A stretch of 32,297 nucleotides of DNA from Tissierellaceae bacterium (GCA_029264075.1 JARICQ010000138.1:1-32297), one strand, 5' to 3'. Counted from the stretch's first letter, positions 1 to 8,135 are shown. Program-made: numbers and translations. Notes: generated by a model from the letters alone, not told the origin.

Positions 1-913
1 ATCTTCTTACTTCTTTTTTAAGCATGTTTTCCAAACTTTCATCTATATCCTTTTCATTATCAGGATACTTTTCAACAAAAAACTCTTTTATTTCTGTATT
101 TACAGATGAAATTTTTTCCATTCTTTCGTGCTTATCAAAAGTATTTATAGCTGCTACAAGCTTTTCTTTTCCAAATTCCATAATTTCTTTTTCTATGTCT
201 TCATTAGATTTGAACACTTCAAATTCTCTTTTTTCTTTTCCAATTTCATCTTTTATCTCTTTTATGAATCTACATAAGCCCTTTATTTCTTCATGAGCTG
301 CTAGTATCCCTTTTAACATAACTTCTTCTTTGACTACATTCGCTCCAGCTTCAACCATCATTATTGCATCTTCAGTTCCTGAAACTACCAAGTCGATGTC
401 TGATTCTTCTCTCTCTTTGCTATTTGGATTAATTACAAATTCCGAATCTACTCTACCAACTGATACTGCAGCTGTAGGTCCATTAAATGGTATATCAGAT
501 ATTGAAAGTGCAATTGAAGATCCTAACATTGCAACCATCTCTGGTGAGTTATCTTGGTCTACTGAAAGCACGGTAGTGATTACTTGTACAGCATTTCTAA
601 ATCCTTCTGGAAATAGTGGTCTTATAGGTCTATCTATAAGTCTACAAGCTAAAACTGCTTTCTCGCTTGGTCTTCCTTCTCTTTTAATGAACCCTCCAGG
701 TATCTTTCCTACTGAATACATTTTCTCTTCATAATCTACACTAAGTGGAAAGAAATTTATTCCCTCTCTAGGCTCTTTAGAAGCTGTAGCTGTAGCCAGT
801 ATTACAGTATCTCCATATTGTATTAAACATGCTCCTCCTGCCTGTTCTGCTACCTTACCTGTAGTAACTATTAGATCTCTTCCTGCTAATTTGTATGTGA
901 ATTTTTTTTCCAT
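1..913 (-). CDS. pnp: Polyribonucleotide nucleotidyltransferase (PNPase), N-terminal part, cut by window edge
   Basis: Phosphorolytic 3'-to-5' exoribonuclease of mRNA decay. The reading frame is open from an ATG at 913 to the window edge, giving 304 codons of a protein that is normally about 700 residues. It covers the first RNase PH domain and the start of the alpha-helical linker; the second RNase PH, KH and S1 domains lie outside. Family landmarks visible near the N-terminus are the segments GDTVILATATASKEPREG, FFPLSVDYEEKMYSVGKIPG and GFIKREGRPSEKAVLACRLI, followed by RPIRPLFP. A good AGGAGG site sits about 7 bases before the ATG. It is the last gene of the rpsO-pnp pair, which is the usual partner order in bacteria. 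No frame interruption is seen. Confidence 0.97.
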   Translation of the reverse strand, partial: MEKKFTYKLAGRDLIVTTGKVAEQAGGACLIQYGDTVILATATASKEPREGINFFPLSVDYEEKMYSVGKIPGGFIKREGRPSEKAVLACRLIDRPIRPLFPEGFRNAVQVITTVLSVDQDNSPEMVAMLGSSIALSISDIPFNGPTAAVSVGRVDSEFVINPNSKEREESDIDLVVSGTEDAIMMVEAGANVVKEEVMLKGILAAHEEIKGLCRFIKEIKDEIGKEKREFEVFKSNEDIEKEIMEFGKEKLVAAINTFDKHERMEKISSVNTEIKEFFVEKYPDNEKDIDESLENMLKKEVRR

Positions 914-939
914 GCAATACCTCCTAGATTGATACAATT

Positions 940-967
940 ACTATATTTTTAGTTTTAATATACTTAA
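940..967 (-). promoter_or_regulatory. Possible weak sigma-A promoter for pnp
   Basis: On the minus strand TTAAGT (962-967) and TATAGT (940-945) are separated by 16 bases, between the rpsO hairpin and the pnp ribosome binding site. The -10 box is fair and the -35 box poor, and the region is AT-rich enough for such pairs to arise by chance. It would give a leader of about 20 nt. Confidence 0.3.
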
Positions 968-976
968 TAAATTAAT

Positions 977-997
977 AGAGCGGGATCTACCCGCTCT
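977..997 (-). terminator. Hairpin between rpsO and pnp (terminator-like)
   Basis: A perfect 8-bp GC-rich stem (977-984 with 990-997) with a 5-nt loop begins 2 bases after the rpsO stop codon. The following RNA is U-rich but interrupted (AUUAAUUUAUU), so termination would probably be partial, leaving some read-through into pnp. It could also protect the rpsO 3' end or act as an RNase site, as the rpsO-pnp intergenic region does in enteric bacteria. Confidence 0.65.
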
Positions 998-999
998 TA

Positions 1000-1266
1000 T
1001 TAACGTCTGATGCCTAGTTTTTCAATTAAAGAACGATATCTTTCAATATCATTATTTCTTAAATATTTTAGTAATCCCCTTCTTTGACCAACCATCTTTA
1101 ATAAACCTCTTCTAGAGTGATGATCTCTTTTGTGAGCTTTTAAATGCTCATTTATAGAATTAATTCTATAAGTTAAGATTGCAATTTGAACTTCCGGGGA
1201 ACCAGTATCTCCTTCGTGTAATGCATATTCATTAATAATGTCTTGCTTTTCTTCTTTTAATAACAA
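1000..1266 (-). CDS. rpsO: 30S ribosomal protein S15
   Basis: Primary 16S rRNA-binding protein of the small-subunit platform. The 88-residue product matches the family length (88-89) and has the conserved core HEGDTGSPEVQIAILT, then HKRDHHSRRGLLKMVGQRR and the C-terminal IEKLGIRR. The start is a TTG codon at 1266, preceded by a GGAGGTG site 6 bases upstream; no ATG in frame gives a proper N-terminus. It has its own promoter and a structured leader, consistent with S15 autoregulation known in other bacteria. The leader is upstream at 1295-1343 and pnp follows downstream. Confidence 0.98.
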   Translation of the reverse strand: MLLKEEKQDIINEYALHEGDTGSPEVQIAILTYRINSINEHLKAHKRDHHSRRGLLKMVGQRRGLLKYLRNNDIERYRSLIEKLGIRR

Positions 1267-1294
1267 TTAATACACCTCCATGTTTTTTAAATAC

Positions 1295-1343
1295 TCCTGT
1301 AGCTATGTAAAACGTCGAGGAAACGATAAACATTGCTATAGGA
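1295..1343 (-). promoter_or_regulatory. rpsO leader RNA hairpin, probable S15 autoregulatory element
   Basis: The roughly 83-nt untranslated leader of rpsO can fold into a long hairpin. The 5' arm (1330-1343) pairs with the 3' arm (1295-1308) over 14 positions with two mismatches (A.C and A.A). A small inner CGT/ACG or TCG/CGA stem can form in the 21-nt apical region. The structure ends about 16 bases before the GGAGGTG site. S15 leaders are known in several phyla with different folds; assigning this one to S15 is inference from position and structure. Confidence 0.6.
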
Positions 1344-1355
1344 AGCTTCTTCTTA

Positions 1356-1384
1356 ATATTACCATAAAGAGCTTAAAATGTAAA
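1356..1384 (-). promoter_or_regulatory. Sigma-A promoter of rpsO
   Basis: TTTACA (1379-1384) and TAATAT (1356-1361) are spaced by exactly 17 bases, each one base away from consensus. The -35 box starts 3 bases after the ribF stop codon. The predicted start near 1349 gives a leader of about 83 nt that contains the hairpin at 1295-1343. Confidence 0.8.
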
Positions 1385-1386
1385 TA

Positions 1387-2307
1387 TTAATCTTCTTTTT
1401 CTATTTCTTTTATATCTAATTCCATTTGGGCTATCAATTCATTTTTATTGTTAAATCTAATATCATCTCTTAAATGTCTTTGGAAGAAAACTTCTATAGT
1501 TTTTCCATATATATCCCTATTGAAATCTAAGATAAATGTTTCAAATTTTAATTTTTTATTTTCTTTATTAAATGTTGGATTATATCCAATATTAGTTGCA
1601 GATCGATATACTTTGCCGTCTATTTCTGTTAAAGTTTTATAAACACCCGTTCTAGGAATTACATAATTATCTATCAACTCTATATTTGCTGTTGGAAATC
1701 CCATTTCAGATCCTCTGCTTGCACCTCTTATAACCTTTCCAATTATAGAATATGGTCTATTTAGATTTTCTTCTACGTCTTCCATTTTTCCTTTTTCAAT
1801 CAAACATCTTATATAAGAGCTGCTAATAGGAGTATCATTTTTTTTAATTGGATTTAAAACTTTTAATTTAAAGCCTAACTTTTTTGACAACCCTTTCATA
1901 TAATCAGAGTTTCCTAAAGCCTTATATCCAAACCTATAGTCATATCCAATTACTACTAATTTGGAGTTTAATTTCTCTAGCAATATTCTTTTAACGAATT
2001 CATCGGCACTTAGTTTCATCAGGCTTTCATCAAAATCAATAAAGTAGATCAATTCAACACCTAGTTTTTTTGCAAGCGCTAGCTTTTGATCTATGCTTGT
2101 TATGCACTTTGGTGAATTTTTATTTAATGTTTCTTTTGTATGATTTTTAAATAATAATAAAGATGATCGCAAATCTATTTCTCTTGCATTTACGACCATT
2201 GTTTTGATTAACTCTTGGTGTCCTATATGAATACCATCAAAATTCCCAAGAGCTACAGCTGTATTAAATATATTTTCTTTGCATTTTGATAAATCTATTA
2301 TTTCCAT
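1387..2307 (-). CDS. ribF: Bifunctional riboflavin kinase / FAD synthetase
   Basis: Converts riboflavin to FMN and then FAD using ATP. At 306 residues it has the normal length of the bifunctional enzyme. The N-terminal nucleotidyltransferase domain carries the ALGNFDGIHIGH signature at residues 19-30 and an ISSSYIR motif near residue 160. The C-terminal flavokinase domain carries the MGFPTANIEL motif that binds the nucleotide and flavin. The ATG start at 2307 has an AGGGTG site that overlaps the end of truB, so translation is likely coupled. It is the last gene of the nusA-infB operon, its usual place in Firmicutes. No FMN riboswitch precedes it. Confidence 0.96.
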   Translation of the reverse strand: MEIIDLSKCKENIFNTAVALGNFDGIHIGHQELIKTMVVNAREIDLRSSLLLFKNHTKETLNKNSPKCITSIDQKLALAKKLGVELIYFIDFDESLMKLSADEFVKRILLEKLNSKLVVIGYDYRFGYKALGNSDYMKGLSKKLGFKLKVLNPIKKNDTPISSSYIRCLIEKGKMEDVEENLNRPYSIIGKVIRGASRGSEMGFPTANIELIDNYVIPRTGVYKTLTEIDGKVYRSATNIGYNPTFNKENKKLKFETFILDFNRDIYGKTIEVFFQRHLRDDIRFNNKNELIAQMELDIKEIEKED

Positions 2308-2316
2308 TAAATCACC

Positions 2317-3207
2317 CTATGTCAATAAAACTTTGTTCATTTTCATATATAAGTCTGAATCTATTTTTACAATTTCACCTGTTCCTATGAACTCTTCTTT
2401 GCAATAAACCCTATAGAGTTTGTCTAACTTATACTTTATACTATTATCCAACTTTATTTTCACACCATTTATCAATCGTTTATAGTGTTTATCTGCTATA
2501 TCAAAGCTTTCTAAATCCATCAATGCATTATCCATTGGAAGAATTATATCCTTTATTTCATCTGTGTCTATTTTTTTTATATAATCTAAACTGTAGGATT
2601 TTTCGATATTGAATGGACCAGCCTGAGTTCTCATTAGATAAGACATATATCCAAATGTACCAAGATCATATCCTATATCATCACATAGAGTCCTTATATA
2701 GGTTCCTCTAGAACATTTGACTTTAAAAGTTATTTGATTGTTATTGATAATATTCAGTATATCTATTGAATATATTTCAACATCTCTCTTGGGCCTTTCT
2801 ATAGTCTTACCTTCACGTGCTAATTCGTATAGTTTTTTCCCTTCGTGTTTTAATGCAGAGTACATAGGTGGAGTTTGCTTTATATTACCTTTATAGTTTG
2901 AAATAGTACTTATAATCTTATTTCTAGTCACTCTTTTTAATGAAGTATCAACAACTTTTCCTTCTACATCCAAGGTATCAGTCCTAGACCCTAGTGTTAA
3001 ATCAGCTACATATTCTTTGTCAGCGTTTAATAAATATTCAGATACTCTAGTTGCCTTACCAATACATATTGGTAGTACTCCTGTAGCCATTGGATCAAGA
3101 GTACCAGTATGTCCAATTCTCTTTATTCCCGTTATTTTCCTCATGATAGCAACCACATCATGTGAAGTCATCCCTTTAGGCTTGAATATATTTATTATCC
3201 CATTCAT
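2317..3207 (-). CDS. truB: tRNA pseudouridine-55 synthase
   Basis: Isomerises U55 in the T-loop of tRNAs. The protein has 296 residues, a normal length. Motif II HTGTLDPMATGVLPICIG (from residue 33) contains the catalytic Asp38. The KPKGMTSHD motif is at residues 9-17, and YSALKHEGKKLYELAREG and CSRGTYIRTLCDDIG follow in the expected order. The tail after residue 240 corresponds to a degenerate PUA-like region. The ATG start has an AGGTG site 5 bases upstream. It lies 8 nt after nrnA and overlaps the ribF translation signal, as expected in the conserved rbfA-nrnA-truB-ribF block. Confidence 0.97.
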   Translation of the reverse strand: MNGIINIFKPKGMTSHDVVAIMRKITGIKRIGHTGTLDPMATGVLPICIGKATRVSEYLLNADKEYVADLTLGSRTDTLDVEGKVVDTSLKRVTRNKIISTISNYKGNIKQTPPMYSALKHEGKKLYELAREGKTIERPKRDVEIYSIDILNIINNNQITFKVKCSRGTYIRTLCDDIGYDLGTFGYMSYLMRTQAGPFNIEKSYSLDYIKKIDTDEIKDIILPMDNALMDLESFDIADKHYKRLINGVKIKLDNSIKYKLDKLYRVYCKEEFIGTGEIVKIDSDLYMKMNKVLLT

Positions 3208-3215
3208 ATTGGCAC

Positions 3216-4187
3216 CTAAATAACTTTCTCTAATTCAGTAATCAAATCTTTTTTTACTTGTTCTAAATCTGATTTAATTGTACATCCAGAAGCTTTCTGA
3301 TGTCCACCGCCACCAAACTTAGAACATAGATCAGATACATCTACATATCTTTTGCTTCTCATACTCACCTTTATTTCATCTTCTTCAAATTCTTTTAGCA
3401 TTACAGCAACTTCTACAGTATCTATGTCTCTAATAAAAGAAACTATGCCTTCTGAATCTTCCATACTTGCTCCAACAGCCCTCAGGTTATCTCTTGTCAC
3501 TTCAACTATAGCAACTCTATCATCAAAGTATGTTTCCAGAGTCTCCAAAGTCTTAATAAATAACTTGGTCTTAAGCAAACTTTTATTTTGCCATATATTT
3601 ATATTGATTTCCTGCTTATCTATTCCTATTCTTAATAGCTCAGCAGCAATTAAGTGTGTTTCTTCATTTGCGTTTTCATACATAAAACTACCAGTGTCAG
3701 TAGATATACCAGTGAATAAGCAAGTAGCAATATCTTTATCTATAGGAATTTCAAGCTTTTTTATTAATTTAAATACAATCTCACAGGTAGCTGCTGCTTG
3801 ACTATCTACTATATTAATATCACCATAATTTGTATTGCTAAGATGATGATCTATATTTACAATCTTCTTAGCTTTCTCTAGAAGTTCTATGTTGCCTCCA
3901 AGTCTTTCTTCATCGCTAGAGTCAAGTGTTATCAAAAGATCTATCTCTTTTTCATCATAATCTTTTATAAGGTCTATATTTGGCAGAAAAAGAAAATCTT
4001 TTGGAATATTATCTGTTTTAAGGAAAAAAACATCTTTTTCTATTTTTTTTAATGCTAAACCCAAAGCCAGTAAGGAGCCTATATTGTCTCCATCAGGCTG
4101 AACATGTGATACAATATATATTGATTTAGCATCTTTTATAGCTTCAATCGCTAGATTAAACTTAGAATCCAATTCATTAATATTCAT
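3216..4187 (-). CDS. nrnA: DHH-family bifunctional oligoribonuclease / pAp phosphatase (NrnA-like)
   Basis: Degrades 2-5-mer RNA (nanoRNA) and dephosphorylates pAp in the cytoplasm of Firmicutes lacking Orn. The metal site is visible as SHVQPDGDNIGS near residue 27, TLDSSD near 88 and the IDHHLSN DHH motif near 112. The C-terminal DHHA1 domain has FGGGGHQKASGC. An in-frame ATG lies 8 codons upstream at 4211, but the better start is the ATG at 4187: AAGGAA lies 7 bases before it, inside the last rbfA codons, and rbfA stops one base earlier. This gives 323 residues, close to the family norm. Substrate choice between nanoRNA, pAp and c-di-nucleotide products cannot be settled from sequence. Confidence 0.92.
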   Translation of the reverse strand: MNINELDSKFNLAIEAIKDAKSIYIVSHVQPDGDNIGSLLALGLALKKIEKDVFFLKTDNIPKDFLFLPNIDLIKDYDEKEIDLLITLDSSDEERLGGNIELLEKAKKIVNIDHHLSNTNYGDINIVDSQAAATCEIVFKLIKKLEIPIDKDIATCLFTGISTDTGSFMYENANEETHLIAAELLRIGIDKQEININIWQNKSLLKTKLFIKTLETLETYFDDRVAIVEVTRDNLRAVGASMEDSEGIVSFIRDIDTVEVAVMLKEFEEDEIKVSMRSKRYVDVSDLCSKFGGGGHQKASGCTIKSDLEQVKKDLITELEKVI

Positions 4188-4188
4188 T

Positions 4189-4557
4189 TTATATTTCCTT
4201 ACTGCTATCATCTTTTTTATTTACACTATCAATTAACTTAGACATATATATGGCCTGTTCTATTGATTCATCTAAATAAAATACAGGTTCTGGTGAATGT
4301 CTAAGATCTATATTTGAACCTATTTCTTTTCTTATATAGCCTTTGGCACTATTTAATCCTTCAATAGTTTCTTTTTTTTCACTTTCATCACCTAAAACAG
4401 AAACATATATTTTGGCATAGCTAAGATCTTTAGTTACTTCTACCCTAGTAATTGAAGTCATCTCTTTTATTCTAGGGTCCTTTAGACCATTATATAATAA
4501 TTGAGATACTACTTTCTTGACTTCTTCTGATATTCTATTTATTCTTTTGTTATTCAA
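4189..4557 (-). CDS. rbfA: Ribosome-binding factor A
   Basis: A KH-type cold-shock factor that binds the 30S precursor during late 16S rRNA 5'-end processing. Typical sequence is seen: RINRISEEVKKVVSQLL, LKDPRI, VTKDLSYAKIYVSVLGDE, RKEIGSNIDLRHSPEPVF, LDESIEQ. The frame can be opened at a GTG (4566), but that GTG is part of the GAGGTGG ribosome binding site. The TTG at 4557, 6 bases after the site, gives MNNKRINRISEEV, which fits family N-termini and yields 122 residues. It follows infB by about 11 nt and runs into nrnA with one base between stop and start, so translation is probably coupled. Confidence 0.94.
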   Translation of the reverse strand: MNNKRINRISEEVKKVVSQLLYNGLKDPRIKEMTSITRVEVTKDLSYAKIYVSVLGDESEKKETIEGLNSAKGYIRKEIGSNIDLRHSPEPVFYLDESIEQAIYMSKLIDSVNKKDDSSKEI

Positions 4558-4568
4558 AAAATCCACCT

Positions 4569-6611
4569 CTATCTTTCTACTTCTTTTAATATATAAGCTT
4601 CTATTATATCTTGTTCCTTTATATCATTATATCCAGTTAGGCCTAGTCCCGCTTCATATCCTGATGATACTTCTCTTGCATCATCCTTAAATCTTTTCAG
4701 AGATGAAATTGAACCTTCAAATACTACTATATCATCTCTTAGAAGCCTTACCTTTGCGTTTCTAGCTATCTTTCCATTAACTACATATATTCCAGCAATG
4801 CTGTTTCCAGTAGGAAGTCTAAATGTTTCTCTAATCTCAGCTCTTCCTATAACTTCTTCAACTATCTTTGGAGCATGCATTCCCTTAATTGCAGCTTGTA
4901 TATCTTCTATTGCTTCATAGATTACTCTGTATGTTCTGATATCGACTTTTTCTCTCTTAGCGACCTCAACAGCATTGAGATTTGGTCTGACATTAAATCC
5001 TACAACTATAGCATTAGAAGCAGAAGCAAGCATAATATCAGACTCGCTTATTCCTCCTACACCTTGATGTATGACATTTACTTTCACTTCATCTGTGTCT
5101 AGTTTCATCAATGATTGTCTTAGGGCTTCAATAGATCCCCTAACATCACCTTTCATTATTATATTTAAATCTTTTAATTCTCCTTGCTTAATTCTTTCAA
5201 ATAAGTCATCTAAAGATACCTTTTGGTCTCCCCTTATATCTCTAGATTTAATTGCGCTTTTATTTTTTTCTGCTATTATTCTTGCATGTTTTTCATCTTT
5301 TACTTCATATATTAAATCTCCAGCATTTGGAACCTCAGATAAGCCTAAAATGACTACAGGCACAGAAGGTCCTGCTTTTTTAGTTGGCTTGCCCTTGTCA
5401 TCAAACATAGCTCTGATTCTGCCAGAAGAAGTTCCTGAAACAACCATATCTCCAACTCTGAAAGTTCCTTTATTAACCAACAAGGTAGCCATAGGTCCCT
5501 TACCTTTATCCAATTGTGCTTCAACTATTATACCAATACCTGCTCTGTTTGGATTTGCTTTTAACTCTTGTATCTCTGCCACAAGAAGTACCATTTCTAA
5601 GAGTTCATCGATACCTGTGTGCTCTTTTGCTGATACTGGAACAGTAATTACATCCCCGCCCCAATCTTCAGGCATTAAACCATTTTCAACTAGATCTTGT
5701 TTTATTCTATCTAGATTTGATTCTGGTTTGTCCATCTTATTTATAGCAACTATTATAGGAACTTCAGCAGCTTTAGCATGGCTAATAGCTTCTACAGTTT
5801 GAGGCATTACTCCATCATCAGCTGCTACTACTAATATAGCTATATCTGTAAGTTGTGCCCCTCTTGCTCTCATAGATGTAAAAGCTTCATGCCCTGGAGT
5901 ATCTAAGAAGGATATATTCTTATTATTTACATTAACAGAATATGCTCCTATATGCTGAGTTATACCTCCTGCTTCAGACGATGTCACCCTAGTCTTCTTT
6001 ATTGCATCTAATAGAGAAGTTTTACCGTGATCTACATGACCCATTACAGTTACAATTGGTGCTCTAGTTTTTAAATCTTCTGGATCATCTTCAAAGTCTA
6101 TATCTTCAATAGCTTCAATAGCTTCAATTTCTTCTTGAGTTTCCGTTTCTATGTCTAGCTCCGCTACTTCAATATCAAGATCAAATTCTTCTCCTACTAA
6201 AATAGCAATATCTGATTCTATCTCTTGGTTTTGAGTTACCATGACACCTAGTTCAATTAACTTAGTAATTACTTGTGCTGGACTGACTTCCATTAAGTCT
6301 GCTAAATCTTTTACTATTATTGTATTTCCAATTTCTATAACTTCCTCATCCCTTTCTTCTGAAGACTTTGTTTCTTTTTCTTTTTTTTCATCTTTAGAGT
6401 CTTCGTCTCCATTTTCATGTATTTCTTCTGCAGACTTCTCTTCACTTTCTTCTTCTCCACTTAAGAGAGATGTTATAAGCTTTGCATCTTCAGCTTCCAA
6501 GGTACTCATATGACTATTAACATCCATACCTAATTCTTTCATTTTTTCCATTAACTGTTTGCTACTTATTTCAAGATCTTTTGCCAATTCATATACTCTA
6601 ATTTTCTTCAT
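4569..6611 (-). CDS. infB: Translation initiation factor IF-2
   Basis: GTPase that brings initiator fMet-tRNA to the 30S subunit and promotes subunit joining. The protein has 680 residues. It begins with an IF2N domain (residues 1-50), a charged linker (about 52-90, Glu/Lys/Asp/Ser), a second IF2N (about 95-145) and an acidic stretch. The G domain follows with GHVDHGKT (191-198), DTPGH (237-241) and NKMD (291-294), then domains II, III and the fMet-tRNA-binding C-terminal domain. The linker is short compared with many IF-2s. The ATG at 6611 has a GGGGGT site. It stands after rnpM, where ylxQ would be expected, and is followed by rbfA. Confidence 0.98.
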   Translation of the reverse strand: MKKIRVYELAKDLEISSKQLMEKMKELGMDVNSHMSTLEAEDAKLITSLLSGEEESEEKSAEEIHENGDEDSKDEKKEKETKSSEERDEEVIEIGNTIIVKDLADLMEVSPAQVITKLIELGVMVTQNQEIESDIAILVGEEFDLDIEVAELDIETETQEEIEAIEAIEDIDFEDDPEDLKTRAPIVTVMGHVDHGKTSLLDAIKKTRVTSSEAGGITQHIGAYSVNVNNKNISFLDTPGHEAFTSMRARGAQLTDIAILVVAADDGVMPQTVEAISHAKAAEVPIIVAINKMDKPESNLDRIKQDLVENGLMPEDWGGDVITVPVSAKEHTGIDELLEMVLLVAEIQELKANPNRAGIGIIVEAQLDKGKGPMATLLVNKGTFRVGDMVVSGTSSGRIRAMFDDKGKPTKKAGPSVPVVILGLSEVPNAGDLIYEVKDEKHARIIAEKNKSAIKSRDIRGDQKVSLDDLFERIKQGELKDLNIIMKGDVRGSIEALRQSLMKLDTDEVKVNVIHQGVGGISESDIMLASASNAIVVGFNVRPNLNAVEVAKREKVDIRTYRVIYEAIEDIQAAIKGMHAPKIVEEVIGRAEIRETFRLPTGNSIAGIYVVNGKIARNAKVRLLRDDIVVFEGSISSLKRFKDDAREVSSGYEAGLGLTGYNDIKEQDIIEAYILKEVER

Positions 6612-6630
6612 CTATATACCCCCTATTATG

Positions 6631-6659
6631 AGTATAGGTAACATTTCTTACTTTGTAAT
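6631..6659 (-). promoter_or_regulatory. Possible internal promoter upstream of infB
   Basis: In the 59-nt rnpM-infB gap, ATTACA (6654-6659) and TATACT (6631-6636) are separated by 17 bases. This is a fair sigma-A match (4/6 and 5/6). The same -35 bases belong to a short AT-only inverted repeat (6654-6659 with 6663-6668), so chance is possible. Confidence 0.4.
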
Positions 6660-6670
6660 TAAATTACACT

Positions 6671-6931
6671 CTATTTTAATGATTTTCTTAAATTTTCATA
6701 TATGTCCTTTGATACTTCTATCTTCAAAGCTCTAGAAAGCTTTTTGCTTTCTTCTGCCTTATCTATGCATTCTAGATTCATGCAAATATAAGCACCTCTA
6801 CCATTAGTTTTTCCTAATAGATCTATTTCTACACTTTGATCATTTTTTTTAACAACTCTCACTAATTCATTTTTAAGCTTTTTTTCATTGCAAGATACAC
6901 ATTTTCTCAAAGGAATTCTTTTACTTTTCAT
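6671..6931 (-). CDS. rnpM: RNase P modulator RnpM (YlxR family, DUF448)
   Basis: A small RNA-binding protein of the nusA operon. Its B. subtilis homologue YlxR was renamed RnpM after it was found to bind and modulate RNase P. The 86-residue product has the family motifs RKCVSCNEKK near the N-terminus and GRGAYIC near residue 45, plus a basic C-terminal helix. It starts at an ATG with an ATAGGTGAT site. It lies about 25 nt after nusA. The partner ylxQ, usually next, is not present. Function is inferred from the family. Confidence 0.92.
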   Translation of the reverse strand: MKSKRIPLRKCVSCNEKKLKNELVRVVKKNDQSVEIDLLGKTNGRGAYICMNLECIDKAEESKKLSRALKIEVSKDIYENLRKSLK

Positions 6932-6956
6932 ATAATCACCTATAGTCTTTTTTTAT

Positions 6957-8135
6957 CTAAATTTCTTCTTTATTATCAACACTTTCTATGTCATCAGTTT
7001 CTATTTCAAAATTATCAACTTCAGTTTTTTCAGGTTGATCTGCTGTATCTGCTAAAGTTGATTTTTCTGTTTTTTCACTTTCTCTTTTCATTTCTTCTTG
7101 TTCTTTATACTGGGTCTCAGATTTTATATCTATTTTCCAGCTAGTTAGTTTTGCTGCTAAACGTGCATTCTGTCCCTCTTTTCCTATTGCTAAAGAAAGC
7201 TGATAATCTGGTACAACTACGACTGCAGACTTTTCCTTTTCATTTGCAATTACTTTAATTACTTTTGATGGACTCAAACTATTAGCTATAAATTCGCTTA
7301 TATCATTACTCCATATTACTATGTCTATTTTCTCACCCTTTAGCTCATCTACTATTATCTTTACCCTACTTCCTTTAAATCCTACACAAGCTCCAAGGGC
7401 ATCTACATTTGGATCTTTTGAATATACTGCTATCTTAGATCTAGACCCAGCTTCTCTTGATATTGAAAATATCTCTACAACCCCTGTACTTATTTCTGGG
7501 ACTTCTAGTTCAAATAGTCTCTTTACAAGATTTGGATGTGATCTAGAAAGGATTATCTGAGGTCCTTTGGTTGTCTTTTTCACTTCTGATATAAGTAATT
7601 TGATTCTATCGCCTTGACTATATTCTTCTCCTGGAATTTGTTCTGTGGGAGCTAGAATACCCTCTGTTTTTCCTAGATCTATATATACATTGTTTCTGTT
7701 TGTTCTCTGAACTAGACCTGTTATTATTTCATTTTCTCTATTTATAAAGTCTTCAAATATAACATCTCTCTCTGCATCCCTAATTCTCTGAATAACTACT
7801 TGTTTAGCAGTCTGAGCAGCTATTCTTCCAAAATCTTTTGGTGTTATTTCAATCTTTACAATATCACCTATTTCAAAATTAGCATCTATTTCTTTAGCTT
7901 CATCTCTGCTTATCTCCAAATATTCATTTTCTATATCTTCTACAACCTCTTTGATTGCTTTTACCTTTACTTTTCCATTTGTTTTATTTATTTCAACTTC
8001 AACATTTTGAGATGCTCCAAAGTTTTTCTTATAACTAGAAATAAGAGCAGATTCAAGAGCCTCAAATATAACATCTTTAGTGATGCCTTTGTCTTTTTCT
8101 ATTTCATTAAGAGCATCAATAAAATCCCCATTCAT
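6957..8135 (-). CDS. nusA: Transcription termination/antitermination factor NusA
   Basis: Binds RNA polymerase and nascent RNA, stimulating pausing and intrinsic termination. Domains in order over 392 residues: N-terminal RNAP-binding domain (1-125), S1 (about 134-200, ITGLVQRTNRNNVYIDLG), KH1 (VGFKGSR near 251-257) and KH2 (IGKEGQNARLAAKL at 317-330). An acidic tail of about 50 residues, rich in Glu, Thr and Asp, follows. This is the short Gram-positive form without the acidic repeats of enteric NusA. It has an ATG start at 8135, 12 nt after rimP. The terminator-like hairpin in the operon leader (8671-8699) could be a target for its own feedback; that is inference. Confidence 0.98.
   Translation of the reverse strand: MNGDFIDALNEIEKDKGITKDVIFEALESALISSYKKNFGASQNVEVEINKTNGKVKVKAIKEVVEDIENEYLEISRDEAKEIDANFEIGDIVKIEITPKDFGRIAAQTAKQVVIQRIRDAERDVIFEDFINRENEIITGLVQRTNRNNVYIDLGKTEGILAPTEQIPGEEYSQGDRIKLLISEVKKTTKGPQIILSRSHPNLVKRLFELEVPEISTGVVEIFSISREAGSRSKIAVYSKDPNVDALGACVGFKGSRVKIIVDELKGEKIDIVIWSNDISEFIANSLSPSKVIKVIANEKEKSAVVVVPDYQLSLAIGKEGQNARLAAKLTSWKIDIKSETQYKEQEEMKRESEKTEKSTLADTADQPEKTEVDNFEIETDDIESVDNKEEI

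Noticed and set aside
330..734. Long plus-strand reading frame opposite pnp, and similar plus-strand frames opposite infB, nrnA, cheA, flhA and polC
   Set aside because: All are antisense to well-conserved genes, have Ser/Ile/Phe-rich composition typical of reverse-complement shadows, and lack ribosome binding sites.
2308..2316. Possible FMN riboswitch upstream of ribF
   Set aside because: Only 9 bases separate truB and ribF, so there is no room for a leader RNA.
4188..4211. Upstream ATG giving nrnA eight extra residues
   Set aside because: It lies within the rbfA coding sequence without a ribosome binding site; the ATG at 4187 has AAGGAA at proper spacing and fits family length.
6654..6668. 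Small inverted repeat TGTAAT/ATTACA after rnpM as a terminator
   Set aside because: AT-only 6-bp stem with a 3-nt loop and no U-run; too weak to act as an intrinsic terminator.
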